From NCBI GenBank assembly GCA_028673005.1, contig CM054116.1:93082707-93146706 (forward strand): a stretch of 64,000 bases of DNA, in the 5' to 3' direction. Position 1 is the first letter of the stretch, and each line of letters starts with the position of its first letter. Both the position numbers and the translations under genes were made by a program. The stretch comes from Tanypteryx hageni (Eukaryota; Arthropoda; Insecta; Odonata; Petaluridae). This document shows positions 12,585 to 24,171 of the stretch, piece by piece. Below the pieces are notes generated by a model that was not told where the DNA came from, made no database searches, and saw only the letters and a program-made list of their open reading frames with translations.

Positions 12585-12785
12585 ATATCCCCTCGCCCCC
12601 CTCCCCCTCTTCCTTCCCCTCTCCCTCTTCCTTCCCCTCCCCCTCTTCCTTCCCCTCCCCCTCTTCCTTCCCCTCTCCCTCTTCCTTCCCCTCCCCCTCT
12701 TCATTCCCCTCCCCCTCTTCATTCCCCTCCCCCTCTTCCTTCCCCTCCCCCTCTTCTTTCTCCTCCCCTTCTGCCCACTGTTCCC
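12585..12785. repeat. Pyrimidine minisatellite, 18-base unit
   Basis: Repeats of CCCCTCTTCCTTCCCCTC, about ten units with small changes. The overlapping Pro/Leu/Ser-rich and Arg/Gly-rich frames are composition artefacts. Confidence 0.95.
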
Positions 12786-12899
12786 CTTTTACTCTTCCGT
12801 CCTCCCAGGGGATGAGACCGCAGAGCTGACCACGGGTAATTAGTATCGTTTGAGAAGGGTTTCCACGCGAGCAAGACCTTCATAATTCACGGCGTGCTT

Positions 12900-13560
12900 C
12901 GAGGGAGAGAGGAAGGGAACGGGAGGAAGGGAACAGGAGGAAGGGAACGGCAGAGAGAGAGCGGGAGGTGGAGGTAAAAAAAGGGAGAAAGAATTCGCAT
13001 GGAAAAAAGGGACGAAGGAAGACGAGAAACAGGAGATTGGATAGATAGGAAGAGAGATAGGATAAAGAGATAGGGAGAGTCTTTATCTGGGAAAAAAGTG
13101 GGAGTGAGAAACAGTGGAGGGGTTAGAAGAGGAACGGGGCAAGGAAGAGGGAGAGAGGCAGGGGGAGAGAGAGGCAGGAAGAGAAAGACAGTGGGAGAGA
13201 GAGTGTCATGGGGAGAGATAGTCATGGGGAGAGAGAGAGGCATGGGTAGAGAGAAATGGGGAGAGAGAGGCATGGGGAGAAAGAGACGGGTAGAGAGAGT
13301 CAGAGAGAAAGGCAGGAAGAGAAAGTTTGGGAGAGACAGTCATGGGGAGAGAGAGGAATGGGGAGAGAGAGGCATGGGGAGAGAGAGGCATGGGGAGAGA
13401 GAGGCATGGGAAGAAAGAGACGGGTAGAGAGAGTCGGAGAGAGGGGCAGGAAGAGAGGAAGGGGGAGAGAGAGAGGCAGGGAGAAACAGGGGGAGAGAAG
13501 GGGGTTATGGAGAATAGTAGAAAGGGAAGGCCAGAGTAGGAAGGGAATCATGAAGGGAAG
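12900..13560. repeat. Purine-rich block with GGCATGGGGAGAGAGA minisatellite
   Basis: GA-rich DNA. Between about 13200 and 13420 a 16-base unit, GGCATGGGGAGAGAGA, recurs roughly ten times, some copies altered to GTCATGGGG. A longer unit ending GACGGGTAGAGAGAGTC appears twice. Confidence 0.93.
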
Positions 13561-14795
13561 AGAAATGAGAGTGGAATGGTAAGAGTAGAAAAGGAAATGA
13601 AATTTAAAGTTTTGAGCTAATGGATAAAGATTATATATAGGTAGTAGGAGGGAGGGAGAAATGAATTTCTTATTGAGGGGAACGAGGGAAAGGATAAAAC
13701 TCGGATGAGAATGGCAAGAGAGAGAGAGAAGAGGGGTCGAAGGTGGAGAGGGGGGATCGGTTAGAAGAGGTTGTTACCGAACGAAGCTTGGCCATAACCG
13801 CGGCGGATACCCTTGGTCGGCATCTCACGCCGACCTCCCATACGTGCTTCCCTGAACCCGTGACCTCTTTTTCCCTGCCCCTTCCCAGCCTCTCCTCTGC
13901 AGCCCCACCTTCCCTTTCCATCGTGCACCGCACCACGTGCCCCTTTTTCATCCCCTACCATCGCGGCTACCCGCCATTGTAAACTCTCCACGCTCTGCCA
14001 TTTCTTTTTTACCATCCGCGCACATTTCATCGCACACACCCGGAGATGACTCCACAAACTAGGGCCTCGCCTCGCCACTCGGTGAAACAAATGCAATAAT
14101 TCGCGTAACCACCAACCGAGTGTAATTAATAAACCATGTTAAAATTACCAACGGTGATGACCTCTTAGCAACTGAAACGAGCGTCTACTTTTCTCGACCG
14201 CTATTATAGTTATTGCAGATGCGTAATTTATCAATTAGATTCCACGAATTTGACGAGTTTGGTAATTCTTTTTAGAATGGATGTAGTTTTTCACGAAGTA
14301 AGAATAAAAAGAAAATATGTTTTGGTATAAAACTATTGTTTGGAATAAAAGTAATGTATCGGCAATATGTTTCCTATTTGTTTCCAAATCTCCCGAATAT
14401 CTCGTCTGTATTTTACTCCCATTTTATCCTGAGATTACCACGGACTTAGTATATCTAAAGTTTTTCCAGATTACAGTGTCCATCAGCGCCTAATCTCGTT
14501 TTAATCGCATTGACCGTTCTTCAGTATTTATTCCTATCTTCAATTTGTGGATTTAATCATGAAAAATACTCCTTTCTGCTATTGTTTCTTTTTCTTGCTC
14601 CCTTTACCGTATACGATTTCATTCCGAATTGTCATGCTATGTTCGTTCTTTCGATTATTTATTGATTTTCGGTCTCATTCCATACATAATATTTGTTTCA
14701 TTCTTGTAAAAAATTCCAAATCAAATAATCCTTTCACTATCTAGCATTTAAATTTTAAACGCAAATAAAATTTTAATATTACTATTTTCCATCCG
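13561..14795. other. Intergenic DNA
   Basis: Purine-rich to about 13750, then ordinary and AT-rich sequence. No gene or element recognised. Confidence 0.55.
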
Positions 14796-14796
14796 T

Positions 14797-15810
14797 TTTT
14801 AGTGCTTTTCGTCATTGCTGATGTCCGTCCGTCCGTACGCATATATCAGGGAAGGATTGGCTGAACCGATTTCAACCAAATTCGGTGCATAAAATATTCA
14901 CATAAATCAATGACCAAAATGACATATTTGGATCGGATCGACCTAGCACGGGGGCCACAATTGCAACGTTTATCTTTTCGATAATCATGAATTTGGAAGG
15001 AGTTGGCTGAACTGATTTCAACAAAATTCTATACGAAGGAGGCATGCAACATAAAAAATCAAAATCAATATGTTTAGTATACATTTACAAATCAGGGCTG
15101 CCACAATGGAAGTAATTAAAATATTTGTTTTCACAAGTATTTGTGTTGAACTGTCTATATCAATTTTAACCAATTTTAATATTTATAATTTAAATATATA
15201 TACAAAACCCTAATAACATATTTGGACAGGATCGATCCAGCAGGGGTGCCACAATTATAAACTAAAATCGTTCCTTAATTATGGATTTGGAAGGAATTGG
15301 CTTAACGAATTTAAACTAAATTTTCTATATAAGATTTTTACAACATACCATAATGAAATCCATATGTTTAAAGCGGAACTATAGAGGAGGGCTACTACAA
15401 TGAAAAGTAAAATTATAATACTTTTGAGCCTATTTCTAGAGAACTGACAGCATGGATTTTAACCAAATATTATATATATAATATTCATATAAATAAATAA
15501 CCAAAACAGCATATTTCAACCGTGTCGACCAGACAGGGCTACCACAATATCATGGTTGAAATTTTTCTGTAACTACAAACTTCGAAGGTATTGACTGAAC
15601 CGATTTCAAAGAAATTTCGTTTGTAGGGCGATTATATAATGGCGAAACGAAATTAACATGTTTAGAACGGATCTAAAAAGCAGGGTTACCACCATATAAG
15701 GAAAAATAATTTTCTGATTTTAAAGCAAATACATTAGTATGCGATTTTACTACGACGATTTTGACGACAAGCACTTCTGTACCACGGGAAACCCGTGTAC
15801 ATCCCTAATT
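14797..15810 (+). mobile_element. HINE/DINE-1-like (Helentron-type) non-autonomous element, copy 1
   Basis: About 1.0 kb with the layout known for HINEs. A sub-terminal inverted repeat AGTGCTTTTCGTC (14801-14813) is answered by its near-complement at 15763-15775 (12 of 13). The inside consists of about six diverged units of roughly 146 bases, each ending near GGCTRCCACAAT (about 14952, 15098, 15248, 15392, 15540, 15686). The 3' end carries a perfect hairpin, CACGGG-AAA-CCCGTG (15783-15797), then seven bases, then CTAAT followed by T. No coding sequence. A second copy lies inverted at 59458-60486. Assignment to Helentron-type elements is by structure only. Confidence 0.72.
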
Positions 15811-16061
15811 GTTATAATTTATAAAATCTTATTTCTATTTTCGCGTCGGCATGGATATTTGTAGTCTTCACTTTGTTGTATGGACAAATTAATTATTCGA
15901 GATCAAAAGTTGTAATTGTTGAATGTACGAGGACTGTTGATTTAAAATTATTTTGAAAATTTTGGTTTATCTATTTTTACGTTATGCCGAACGCATTCGA
16001 AGGTTGTGGCAAAAGAGAGAGGAATATTTATAATCTGTAAACGATCTGAGAACCTTTAATA

Positions 16062-16362
16062 CAATGTTGAGCAACGTTCGCACTGCGGGTCGCATGCGGC
16101 CTCCGAGAGAGTTTTTTGCGGCCCGCAAAGTTAAGATTAAAAAGATATTTAACCCATATTCATATAATATACATTCAAATAAAACCCTTGATATTGAAAT
16201 GTTAACCTTAAAGACTTAAATTAGACTTGATTTTCGCTGATGTGACACCTCATTATCTCTAGTTAACGTCCGATTTAAAGTCTAATCTGGCACACCAAAG
16301 CATTGAAAACTTGCAAAGCGGCCCGCCGAGGAATTCGCAACCACGAATGCTGCCCGCCACTG
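16062..16362. mobile_element. hAT-type MITE
   Basis: A 301-base element starting CAATGTTGAGCAACGTTCG and ending with a diverged inverted complement that reads CAGTGGCGGGCAGCATTCG on the other strand. GCGGCCCGC motifs lie just inside both ends. It is flanked by CTTTAATA (16054-16061) and CTTTAACA (16363-16370), an 8-base target duplication with one change, as expected for hAT transposition. Confidence 0.85.
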
Positions 16363-17136
16363 CTTTAACAAGTGTCTCTCCTTTTCCTTTAATATCCGCT
16401 CCCATTTGTTTTCAATTCCTGCGAAATTAGGCGTTGCATCCACGTTGTCTCTTGCCTCAAATCGCATTTGAAGTTATAAGCAACACCGTCATTGTCTCCT
16501 TCATCAAAGCTCCTTCGCTTCCCTCCCATTAATTTTTTCTACTCATCCTTGGATGGTTATGGGAAACAAACGCTCTCGGAAATCACGAGAAAAAACGAGG
16601 CGTACCTTTAATGGGAAAAAACCTTTCCCCCTTGGATATTGCAAATATTCTTCCCTCGTTTCTAGTCGCTTCTCTAGGCACGCAAAAATTTTGCCTCGAT
16701 GATTCGTAAAGCACTTGCAAAAGATAGTTTTCCGGAAGCACTATATAGGAAAATATATTACCCCAATTTTCGTAGAAATATTAGATATCCCCTTCATTGC
16801 CCATCTGAAATGGCTTTTGACTATCGTTCTTTAGCACTCTGCTTCTTTTATTTTTTGCTGTTTAAATTTTGACGTAATTATAATCATATTATGTATAAAA
16901 TATCAATGCTAGGTTTCGGAGAATTCACTTTTGATTATTTTTTGTCTTTACAGAAGTTCATCTGTCACTCATTTTGGTTATTGTTGTAACGATTATTGAT
17001 AACATATTTTTCGCTTTTCTCTTAAATAAAAATCATATTATAATTCTATTATATACATAATATCCTTATTCTGTAAGTTGGTCCGTCCGTCCGTCGGAAC
17101 ACTAGAAATCCCCATCAGAGAACACTTAAAAATACC

Positions 17137-17545
17137 TTTTTTCACTTATATGGAAAATGTTTCAAACAATGGTTGTAGAAAATTAAATATTCTACAACTT
17201 TTATTCCAGTACATTTTTACTTTTATCAAATATTTCAAAATAACGGATAAGTCACAAGAATAAATATCCACTTCCGGTTGACCGATTTTTACCAAAAACT
17301 AATCAGTTCTTGTGACTCTCATAAAAATGTTAATTATAAAATGTCGCGTTTTCTTCCTGATTAATAGTTTTTGAGTTAGAGCACCCACAAAAAGCTATCA
17401 CACACACACACACTAGAACACGCTGACATCATCGAGAAAATGGTCAAAACGTGTTCAGGGGACCTCAAAACGTGTATTTCCGTTGAAATCTCGAAGTCGA
17501 TCTTTTTCATGAATACAATACTTTCCCCTATAAGTAATAACTATA
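17137..17545 (+). mobile_element. Hairpin-ended repeat family 'A', truncated copy
   Basis: It shares blocks with 34620-35030 and with the reverse complement of 20930-21340. These include GTAGAAAATTAAAT, CCACTTCCGGT, GCACCCACAAAAAGCTATCA and CAAAACGTGTATTTCCGTTG. It stops at CTTTCCCCTATAAG, so the terminal palindrome is cut. A GTCCGTCCGTCCG stretch lies just upstream. No coding capacity. Class unresolved. Confidence 0.75.
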
Positions 17546-17559
17546 ATAAATTATAATTG

Positions 17560-20240
17560 ATTATAAAAAAATGTTATACTATTGAATCATGCGCCATTGC
17601 CAAATGGTTGGAATTCATAAAAATAAATCTAGGTGGCCTAATTTTCAATGGATTTTTCTAACTGATAATACAGGAAATATTTCGAACCGATTTTCAAATA
17701 GGATTTTTAAAATAACATTTTGAGACTTTTATTTAAATTTCTTAACTAAAGTGATATTTCTGTAAAATTTTCGAAACTATTATAGTTAAAAGAAAAGTGC
17801 GATCTTAAAATATAGTTAAAACGCATTGCAGTTCATGTAACTATTTAGTTAATAGTAAGTAAGTTACTATACAATTTTCCTTTGATGCTAAATTGACAGT
17901 TCAATCACATTTCATCCTTTTTTTTACGAGTTAATAAGAGTAAAATAATTAATTTATTGAGTTAAATTCTATGTTAAATTTCAGCTACTTCTTTATGCAC
18001 TATATCTTATTATATCGATTTTACTCTTATTTTCAGCAAATATTTGGATAATCATTTGGCCTCTCTACTAATAATTACTTAAACAGTATAATTAAAACAA
18101 AGATAATTTTCAAGTACACAGATTTGATTGTGCATGAAAGCCAAACCAGATCATAGCATATCTTACTGATTTTTCATATCGAAATCAAATATATTTGGAA
18201 TGCTTTTATGATAATCAGGTCATATTTGACGGGCAAATACTCTAGTTTTTTTATAAAGTTTATTATTGAACTGCATGGACAACGAGTTTTTTCAAGAATG
18301 GCGCACTTTAGATTTTGTTAAACACATTTTTTTTAAGTAAATGGATATTATATCGTAAATATAAAAAAATCCTCACTACAGCAATATTCTACTAATTGTT
18401 TTGAAACCAACCTATTTTATAATGTTTTACATGACGACGGGAAACTATTGCGGATTTTATATATTTAATTGAAAGTTAAATTGTATGCATAATTTCTTTA
18501 AGTCACTAAATTATGTAAGTAAACAGCAATAAATGTTTTTTTGATATCTTAAAATGGAGAGCAATATCTTTGGACCTCATTGCTGTATTAGTTTAGAAAC
18601 TTTATTTAGCAAACTTCTTTGATATTTCCTCTAAAAAAAGGCTGAGGACGAATGAGCGGCATATTTAATGTGAAATCGCGCTGAATGTATGCTTTTCTTC
18701 CATTTGATCCTTATTTTAGTAACATTTTATGTGAAGAACATGTAAGACGTGCAAATATCGACGGGAAAAGCTAAGCACGCGTTTTACAAAAGATTTAAGT
18801 ATGATTGGACGAACGAAGAATTAAAAATTAGACAGACTACCCGACTACTTCAAAATACTCGAGACGAATCACCAACCGTTTTTTTTTTAAATAAACTATT
18901 TGACCAAAATCTCCGCAAACCACCCAGTCCGACATGACCGTTTTATTCCTTCCGCCGCTCCCTTCACCGACGTAAACATAAAGTCGTAACCAAAAAATCT
19001 CCGCGGGAAGCAGTCCCGGCATGCCTTCGCCCGTCATCTCTCGCGGTAAATCTCCCGGGCGGTTCCAACAATCGTTTTTATCTCCGCGCAGAGTCGTGTT
19101 TGCCGGTTAAAGAGCGCCCGTCCTCGCCCGTCTTTTCCGCTTCGCCGGAACAACGCGACGGGTAAACAAAACGGAAGAAATTGTAACCGCCCGCTCGCCC
19201 AGACAGATTCATTAGTAATCCAAGCAACACATTACCCCTCCCCCCCCCCCCGCCCCGCCACCTCCCCGGAACAGGCAGGTCGAATTAGAGGAAAAGGGAG
19301 GGAGGGTCGAGAGAGAGGAGATAGGAAAGGAGAGAGAGAGTAAACTTCTCTCCCTACCCAAGACGTTGTGCTTGCGTGCTGAGAGCAAATGACCGCTCAC
19401 TCACACCTCTGCCCGGATATCCCTCTTCCTCCGCAACCCATCCTATCTCCCCCTTTTAACTCCTCCTACCTCTCTCTCTCTTAACCCCATGATGACCACT
19501 CCTCTCAATCAACCTTCCACTCGTTCTCACCCCCTTTTTGGCTCGCTCGCGGAGAGAACTGTCTTCGCCACTGAACCCCTTTTTACAAGTCCTTCACCCT
19601 CTCTCTCTCTCCCTCCCTCCTTCCCACTTCCCCTCCCCCTACTCCATCATCCCGCACCCCACTCTAGTGAGCCGCAACCAACACCTAACGCTCCGACCCT
19701 CTCTACCCTACTTCAGACTCTTGCGCGTTAGTGCTAGAGCCGCTTGATTAACCCCCTGATTGGCCGCCCTTTTTCTCCCCTAATCTCTCTGTCCGTAATA
19801 CGACGCGGTGGAGACTTCTTGGCCATAATGACTCGGGCGATTTGTACGTCTCGCCTTTGAAGTATTTTCTTCGAGATTGTTAGCGGAATGTTAGGACGAC
19901 TAAGACTTCTTTCGACGCCGTTGGGTTCGGAAGATAGACGTTTTTTAAACGCGTTTCTATTTACGACCGTGCTTATGTTTTCGCCCTGCCTGTCCGTCTG
20001 TCCCATAAATTAAATTAAAATGGAAATAAAAAGGTAAGAGATATAAGATAAATTGCAGGGTGTGAGTGATCTATGATGCCATATAATAAGCTGCCAAAGT
20101 AATTTTATTTAGAAATCGATTGGTGTCAGGGGGTGCCTGCAAAATGATAAATTAAGATTCTCGGCAAATGGTTACAGATAGAAAGTTAAAAATTTTTAAT
20201 TAATTACTGAATACATTACTTTATGTCATATGTTATATCT
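17560..20240. other. Intergenic DNA with a CpG-rich patch
   Basis: AT-rich to about 18930. Then 18940-19240 is clearly richer in G+C and CpG (TCTCCGCGGG, TCCCGGGCGG), ending in a C tract near 19237. From 19300 to 19730 the DNA is pyrimidine-rich. A CpG island at a host promoter is possible, but no gene is visible next to it. Confidence 0.5.
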
Positions 20241-20242
20241 AT

Positions 20243-20910
20243 ACTAGCGACGACCCGTCAAAAATGACGTTATGATAATAGAAATCTAAAAATAGACATT
20301 CGAGTTTGTGAAAATTTTCTCCTCAAAAACAAAGCGAATGAAAAAACTTATTTTTTAATTTCTCAAACTAAAACGTCTTTGATTGTTTTGTATTGTTTGT
20401 TTTTGGCAAAACCTGTTTGAAGATTTAATGATTAGTGTAACAGTTACTTTAAAACGACGTTTTTTGTTAATGTGCGATCCTCCCCTGGAATTAATTTTCC
20501 ATGATATGGTGTGTTGTGAACATGGACTCTTAAATTTTCATGATTTCTGCATCGTGTCAATTTTTTGCTTATATAAGAAAGCATACAATGATGAGGATTA
20601 CGAGTTGAACAATCTGTTCTGTCGTCATGGAAACCTTTCATAAAACAAGCAATATTTTCATGAAATTTTCAATTTTTATTGCAAAGTTTGAGCGATTTCG
20701 AACCGAAAGCAAAAATCAACGATAAGAATAAGAATATTTGTTTATTTTTCTTTCAAATGGCTTTTATCCGAAGATCGTAGGTCAATTACTTATGATTTAA
20801 TTTTGCAAGAGAAAAAAGCCTGCAGGTCGAAAAATCGATTTTTACGGGTTATGTTATGAGGAATGAACTCGAACTCGGGACGTTTTTCGTAAATTTTTCC
20901 TCGTCAGAGC
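20243..20910 (-). mobile_element. Candidate Helitron 3' end (left edge defined, 5' end unknown)
   Basis: On the minus strand there is a hairpin, CGTCA-TTTT-TGACG, then eight bases, then CTAGT at the edge. The spacing is the same as in the better-supported Helitron at 52322. The base after CTAGT is A instead of the expected T, and no TC start was located, so the element's extent is a guess. Confidence 0.4.
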
Positions 20911-20916
20911 ATTTTT

Positions 20917-21903
20917 ACTTTCTCCATATACGTAGTATAGGGGAAACTATTGTATTCATGAAAAAGATCGACTTCGAGATTTCAACGGAAATACACGTTT
21001 TGAGGTCCCCCGAACACATTTTGACCATTTTCTCGATGATGTCAGCGTGTTCTAATGTGTGTGTGTGTGTGTGATAGCTTTTTGTGGGTGCTCTAACTCA
21101 AAAACTATTAATCAGGAAGACAACGCGACATTTTATAATTAACATTTTTATGAGAGTCACAAGAACTGATTAGTTTTTGGTAAAAATCGGTCGACCGGAA
21201 GTGGATATTTATTCTTGTGACTTATCCGTTATTTTGAAATATTTGATAAAAGTAAAAATGTACTGGAATAAAAGTTGTAGAATATTTAATTTTCTACAAC
21301 CTTTGTTTGAAACATTTTTTCCATATAATGCATTGTTTAAGAGCTGACACCACCACGCCACCTACCGACGACTATTGTTCAACAATTGACGCTTAGTTAC
21401 ATCTTAGTAACGCTCCTTTTTCTTTTCTTAATTGTTGGAGCTTTGCGGCTACATCCAATATCATAAGGCTATGGTTTGAGTTTATTTCTGTTCTTTGTAA
21501 AGTCTAAAAATATTTGCTTTAATATTTGATAAATATAAAAATATATCGGAATATACGTTGTAGGAAATTTATTTTTCTACAACCTTTATTTGAAATACTT
21601 TTCCATATAATGCATTGTTTAAGAGATATCTTATATTTTTGCTGCCATTACCACGCCACCTACCGACGACTATTGTTAACAATTGACGCTTAGTTACGTC
21701 TTAGTAACGCTCCTTTTTCTTAATTGTTGGAGATTTGTGGCTATAACCAATATCAGAAGGCTATGGTTTCTGTTTATTTCTGTTTTTTGTAATTTCTAAA
21801 ATTTTCTCGCAGTTTCTTAAAATATTTATTATTATGTAACCTAGTTGGAATTTTTAGAAATATTACAGGTATAGAGAAAGTCATGTGGTGGCCACATCAG
21901 ATA
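20917..21903 (-). mobile_element. Hairpin-ended repeat family 'A', longest copy
   Basis: About 987 bases, in the opposite orientation to the copies at 17137 and 34348. The left edge is an imperfect palindrome around CCATATACGTAGTATAGG (about 20926-20943). The right edge is a perfect hairpin, ATGTGG-TGG-CCACAT (near 21882-21896). Internally it shares all family-A blocks and contains two tandem 283-base units. No ORF with recognisable domains. It is clearly a mobile family because four copies sit in the window; its class is unresolved. Confidence 0.8.
21241..21806 (-). repeat. Two tandem 283-base units inside family A
   Basis: Unit 1 (21241-21523) and unit 2 (21524 to about 21806) share ATTTGATAAA, TTTTCTACAACCTTT, CCATATAATGCATTGTTTAA, CACGCCACCTACCGACGACT and AACGCTCCTTTTTCTT. 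The copy at 34348 has a single unit, so copy number varies within the family. Confidence 0.88.
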
Positions 21904-21909
21904 TTTACT

Positions 21910-23370
21910 TATGAGCAGACCATTTTCTCCCGATTTCATTGTTATATGTACGATATTTGCTCAAGTTCTTCGTCTTTTAACGTATTTTTACCACCAGTTA
22001 CTCACGAACGGACTAACGAACCTGGGATTTTATTATAATTGGATATTTACAAAAAGTTCAAATTTACATTTTTAAATAAACCTCAATAAATGAAACGCGC
22101 TTTATCATTTTGCGTCAGCAGGTGAAGCTCCCATTTTTATACTTTTTAGTTTTATTTCGATTAGTTTTTTTGATTGTACCGTTCCCTGCGTGCTTGACGA
22201 AATTGTAAATTTTTAATGCGTCCGGATGATATAACAATTGAGATTTACGCGCTCATTTGCTTTTGCTGACGGCTAAGCTTCCATCCCTTTCCCCGCAATT
22301 TTTTCTATCAGTCAGTCGTAAGGTTTTAATTAAATATATGCGTTAATAAAAAAGGACGCATACCTATTGATTACATAGAATCCGTGTTGATTACCGCATA
22401 CGTGAAGAACACCTCTAAAATCCAATCCGCAACAGAGCGTGTGATTTAATACGATAAAATTTCTGAAGCAATTACGAGCGGAAAATCTTAATAACAACAA
22501 AATTAATGATCCAGCAGTATATATTTTTGTTATTCATCTTAACCTCATCCGTGTTTTTGCTAGGGAATCAACCTACCGATGTTTTAGAATTAAATTTTAT
22601 CTTTTGAAAATTTCGGTACGTTCTTAGTATAAATATTCATTGCTTAATGCTGTCAACGCGAACTACTTTCGTCAATTTGAAAAGAAGTTTTAAAAAATAA
22701 TTTAAAAAGTTCAAAAAATGAAAATGCAAATGATAGTTCCTTTGAACCGACCCTTTTAAATTCAATGCTTCAAAATATCCCACGGTGAAGATACGCCTCG
22801 TCTGAATTTCCATTGCAATTCTTTTCGGCGCATTCTCGCTCCAGAACTCCTCCTTTTGTACGCGGACCGAATCCTTTATAAAAGCCACGCCTCGCTCATC
22901 CCCAAGCGTCTTAATTTATTCTTCGGAAGGTGTTTTCTCGCAATTATAATTTTCGAAAATTTTCGATGCATCCCATTAAAACTTGATTCGGAATTTTTCG
23001 TTTCCCTTAGTTTTATTAGCGTTGCCACGCCAAATGTTAGAATAAGAAATTGCCTCTTCCTCCCCTCTCCCTCTTTTCATTTTTTAATCGCGGCCGGCTC
23101 CAGAATGAACTTTTAATCTCATCACTTCCATCCTTCCCTCTCTCTCTTTCTCTCGCTATCTTCGTCTTAACTTTTCCAACTCCGTTCCTCTCACGTCTTC
23201 TTTACATCCTGTGCTCCTCTTTGCCCTTATATTTCCCTGTCCCTCAATCCCCTTTACCTTCAGATATCTCCCTCTTTCTCTTTCACTATCTCACTCATCT
23301 CATTTCCTTTCAATGGCTATAGGTGTCTCTATATCTGTCCTTGGGCGTACATTTCTCATATATTCCCCAT
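21910..23370. other. Intergenic DNA
   Basis: Ordinary AT-rich sequence, with a pyrimidine-rich tract at 23050-23330. No gene recognised. Confidence 0.55.
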
Positions 23371-23385
23371 AACACAGTTTCATCC

Positions 23386-23689
23386 GGGGGTGGCGGAGTG
23401 GTTAGAGCGGTGGCCTTCCACGCAGCGGTCCCAGGTTCGAAATCTGAGGATGCCAGGATTTTTCAACCTGGGATTGTCCTGTTCCCTACTTGCGTGCTTT
23501 GAGGAGACCGCGCAAGTCAGCGCTTCGTCCTTCGGAAGGGACGTTAAGCAGTTGGCCCTCTCGGTGCTCTTCGTAAAGAGTAGACTAATGCCGGCACCGG
23601 GTTTTCCTCCTCCCTTGTGATTCTGTTCGGTGTGTAAGGAGTTATGGCTGTAATAATCCAAGAGGTTGATTAGCCAGAAATACACAAAA
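23386..23689 (+). mobile_element. tRNA-derived SINE, full length
   Basis: A 304-base element. Its head resembles a tRNA gene with the RNA polymerase III box A TGGCGGAGTGG (about 23391-23401) and box B GGTTCGAAATC (about 23434-23444). The body contains GAGGAGACCGCG, TCCTTCGGAAGGGACGTTAA and TGCCGGCACCGGGTTTTCCT, also present in the truncated copy at 9509-9717. It is flanked by ACAGTTTCATCC (23374-23385) and ACAGTCTCATCC (23690-23701), a 12-base target-site duplication with one mismatch. Pol III would transcribe it and a LINE would mobilise it (established for SINEs). The ORF running through it is not a gene. Confidence 0.93.
23391..23444 (+). promoter_or_regulatory. Internal RNA polymerase III promoter (boxes A and B) of the SINE
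   Basis: TGGCGGAGTGG fits the box A consensus TRGCNNAGYNGG over the bases present. GGTTCGAAATC differs from box B GGTTCGANTCC at the eighth and ninth bases or so. Spacing between the boxes is about 32 bases, normal for a tRNA-type promoter. Confidence 0.85.
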
Positions 23690-23805
23690 ACAGTCTCATC
23701 CGTTCACTCTCCCTCTCTCATTCTCTCATCCTTCGCCCCATCTTCTCCTCTCTTTACTTCTCACGCTTCTCACAGTTTTCCCCATCCCATTTTCTCCTCC
23801 TGATC

Positions 23806-24163
23806 CAGCGGTTTCCAAACATTACAAAGCCGCGTCCCCCCTCACCTAAGAAAAATGCCTTTGCGCTCCCCCTCGCCTAAGGAAACTGTCTTTCCGCCCC
23901 CTCTATATCGTGTTCGGTCAAAATTAACAAACAATACCTACCGGAGAGGCAACTGCAATTAATACAACCACCTTAAGACAAACAAGGAGGCAAACGATAC
24001 GTCCTAGCCAATTCAGGGCTAGGAATGGACGGCGCATATTGTAGATCTTACGTTTAGTATGGCTAAACGGATGGAAAATATGCGTGTAATATTTTCGCCC
24101 CCCGCCCCGATCTATCCCCCACGTCCCCCTTGGGAGTTGAGCCCCACAGTTTGGAAACTACTG
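23806..24163. mobile_element. hAT-type MITE
   Basis: Ends are CAGCGGTTTCCAAAC and, on the other strand, CAGTAGTTTCCAAAC. Sub-terminal sequence on both sides is C-rich (GCCGCGTCCCCC, GATCTATCCCCC). CCTGATCC is present at 23799-23806 and again at 24164-24171, an 8-base duplication, although its last C overlaps the first base of the TIR. The 97-residue frame inside is spurious. Confidence 0.85.
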
Positions 24164-24171
24164 CCTGATCC

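Noticed and set aside
23390..23620. 76-residue frame starting MAEWLERW
   Set aside because: It is the tRNA-like head and body of the SINE read as protein. Such predicted proteins are a common annotation error.
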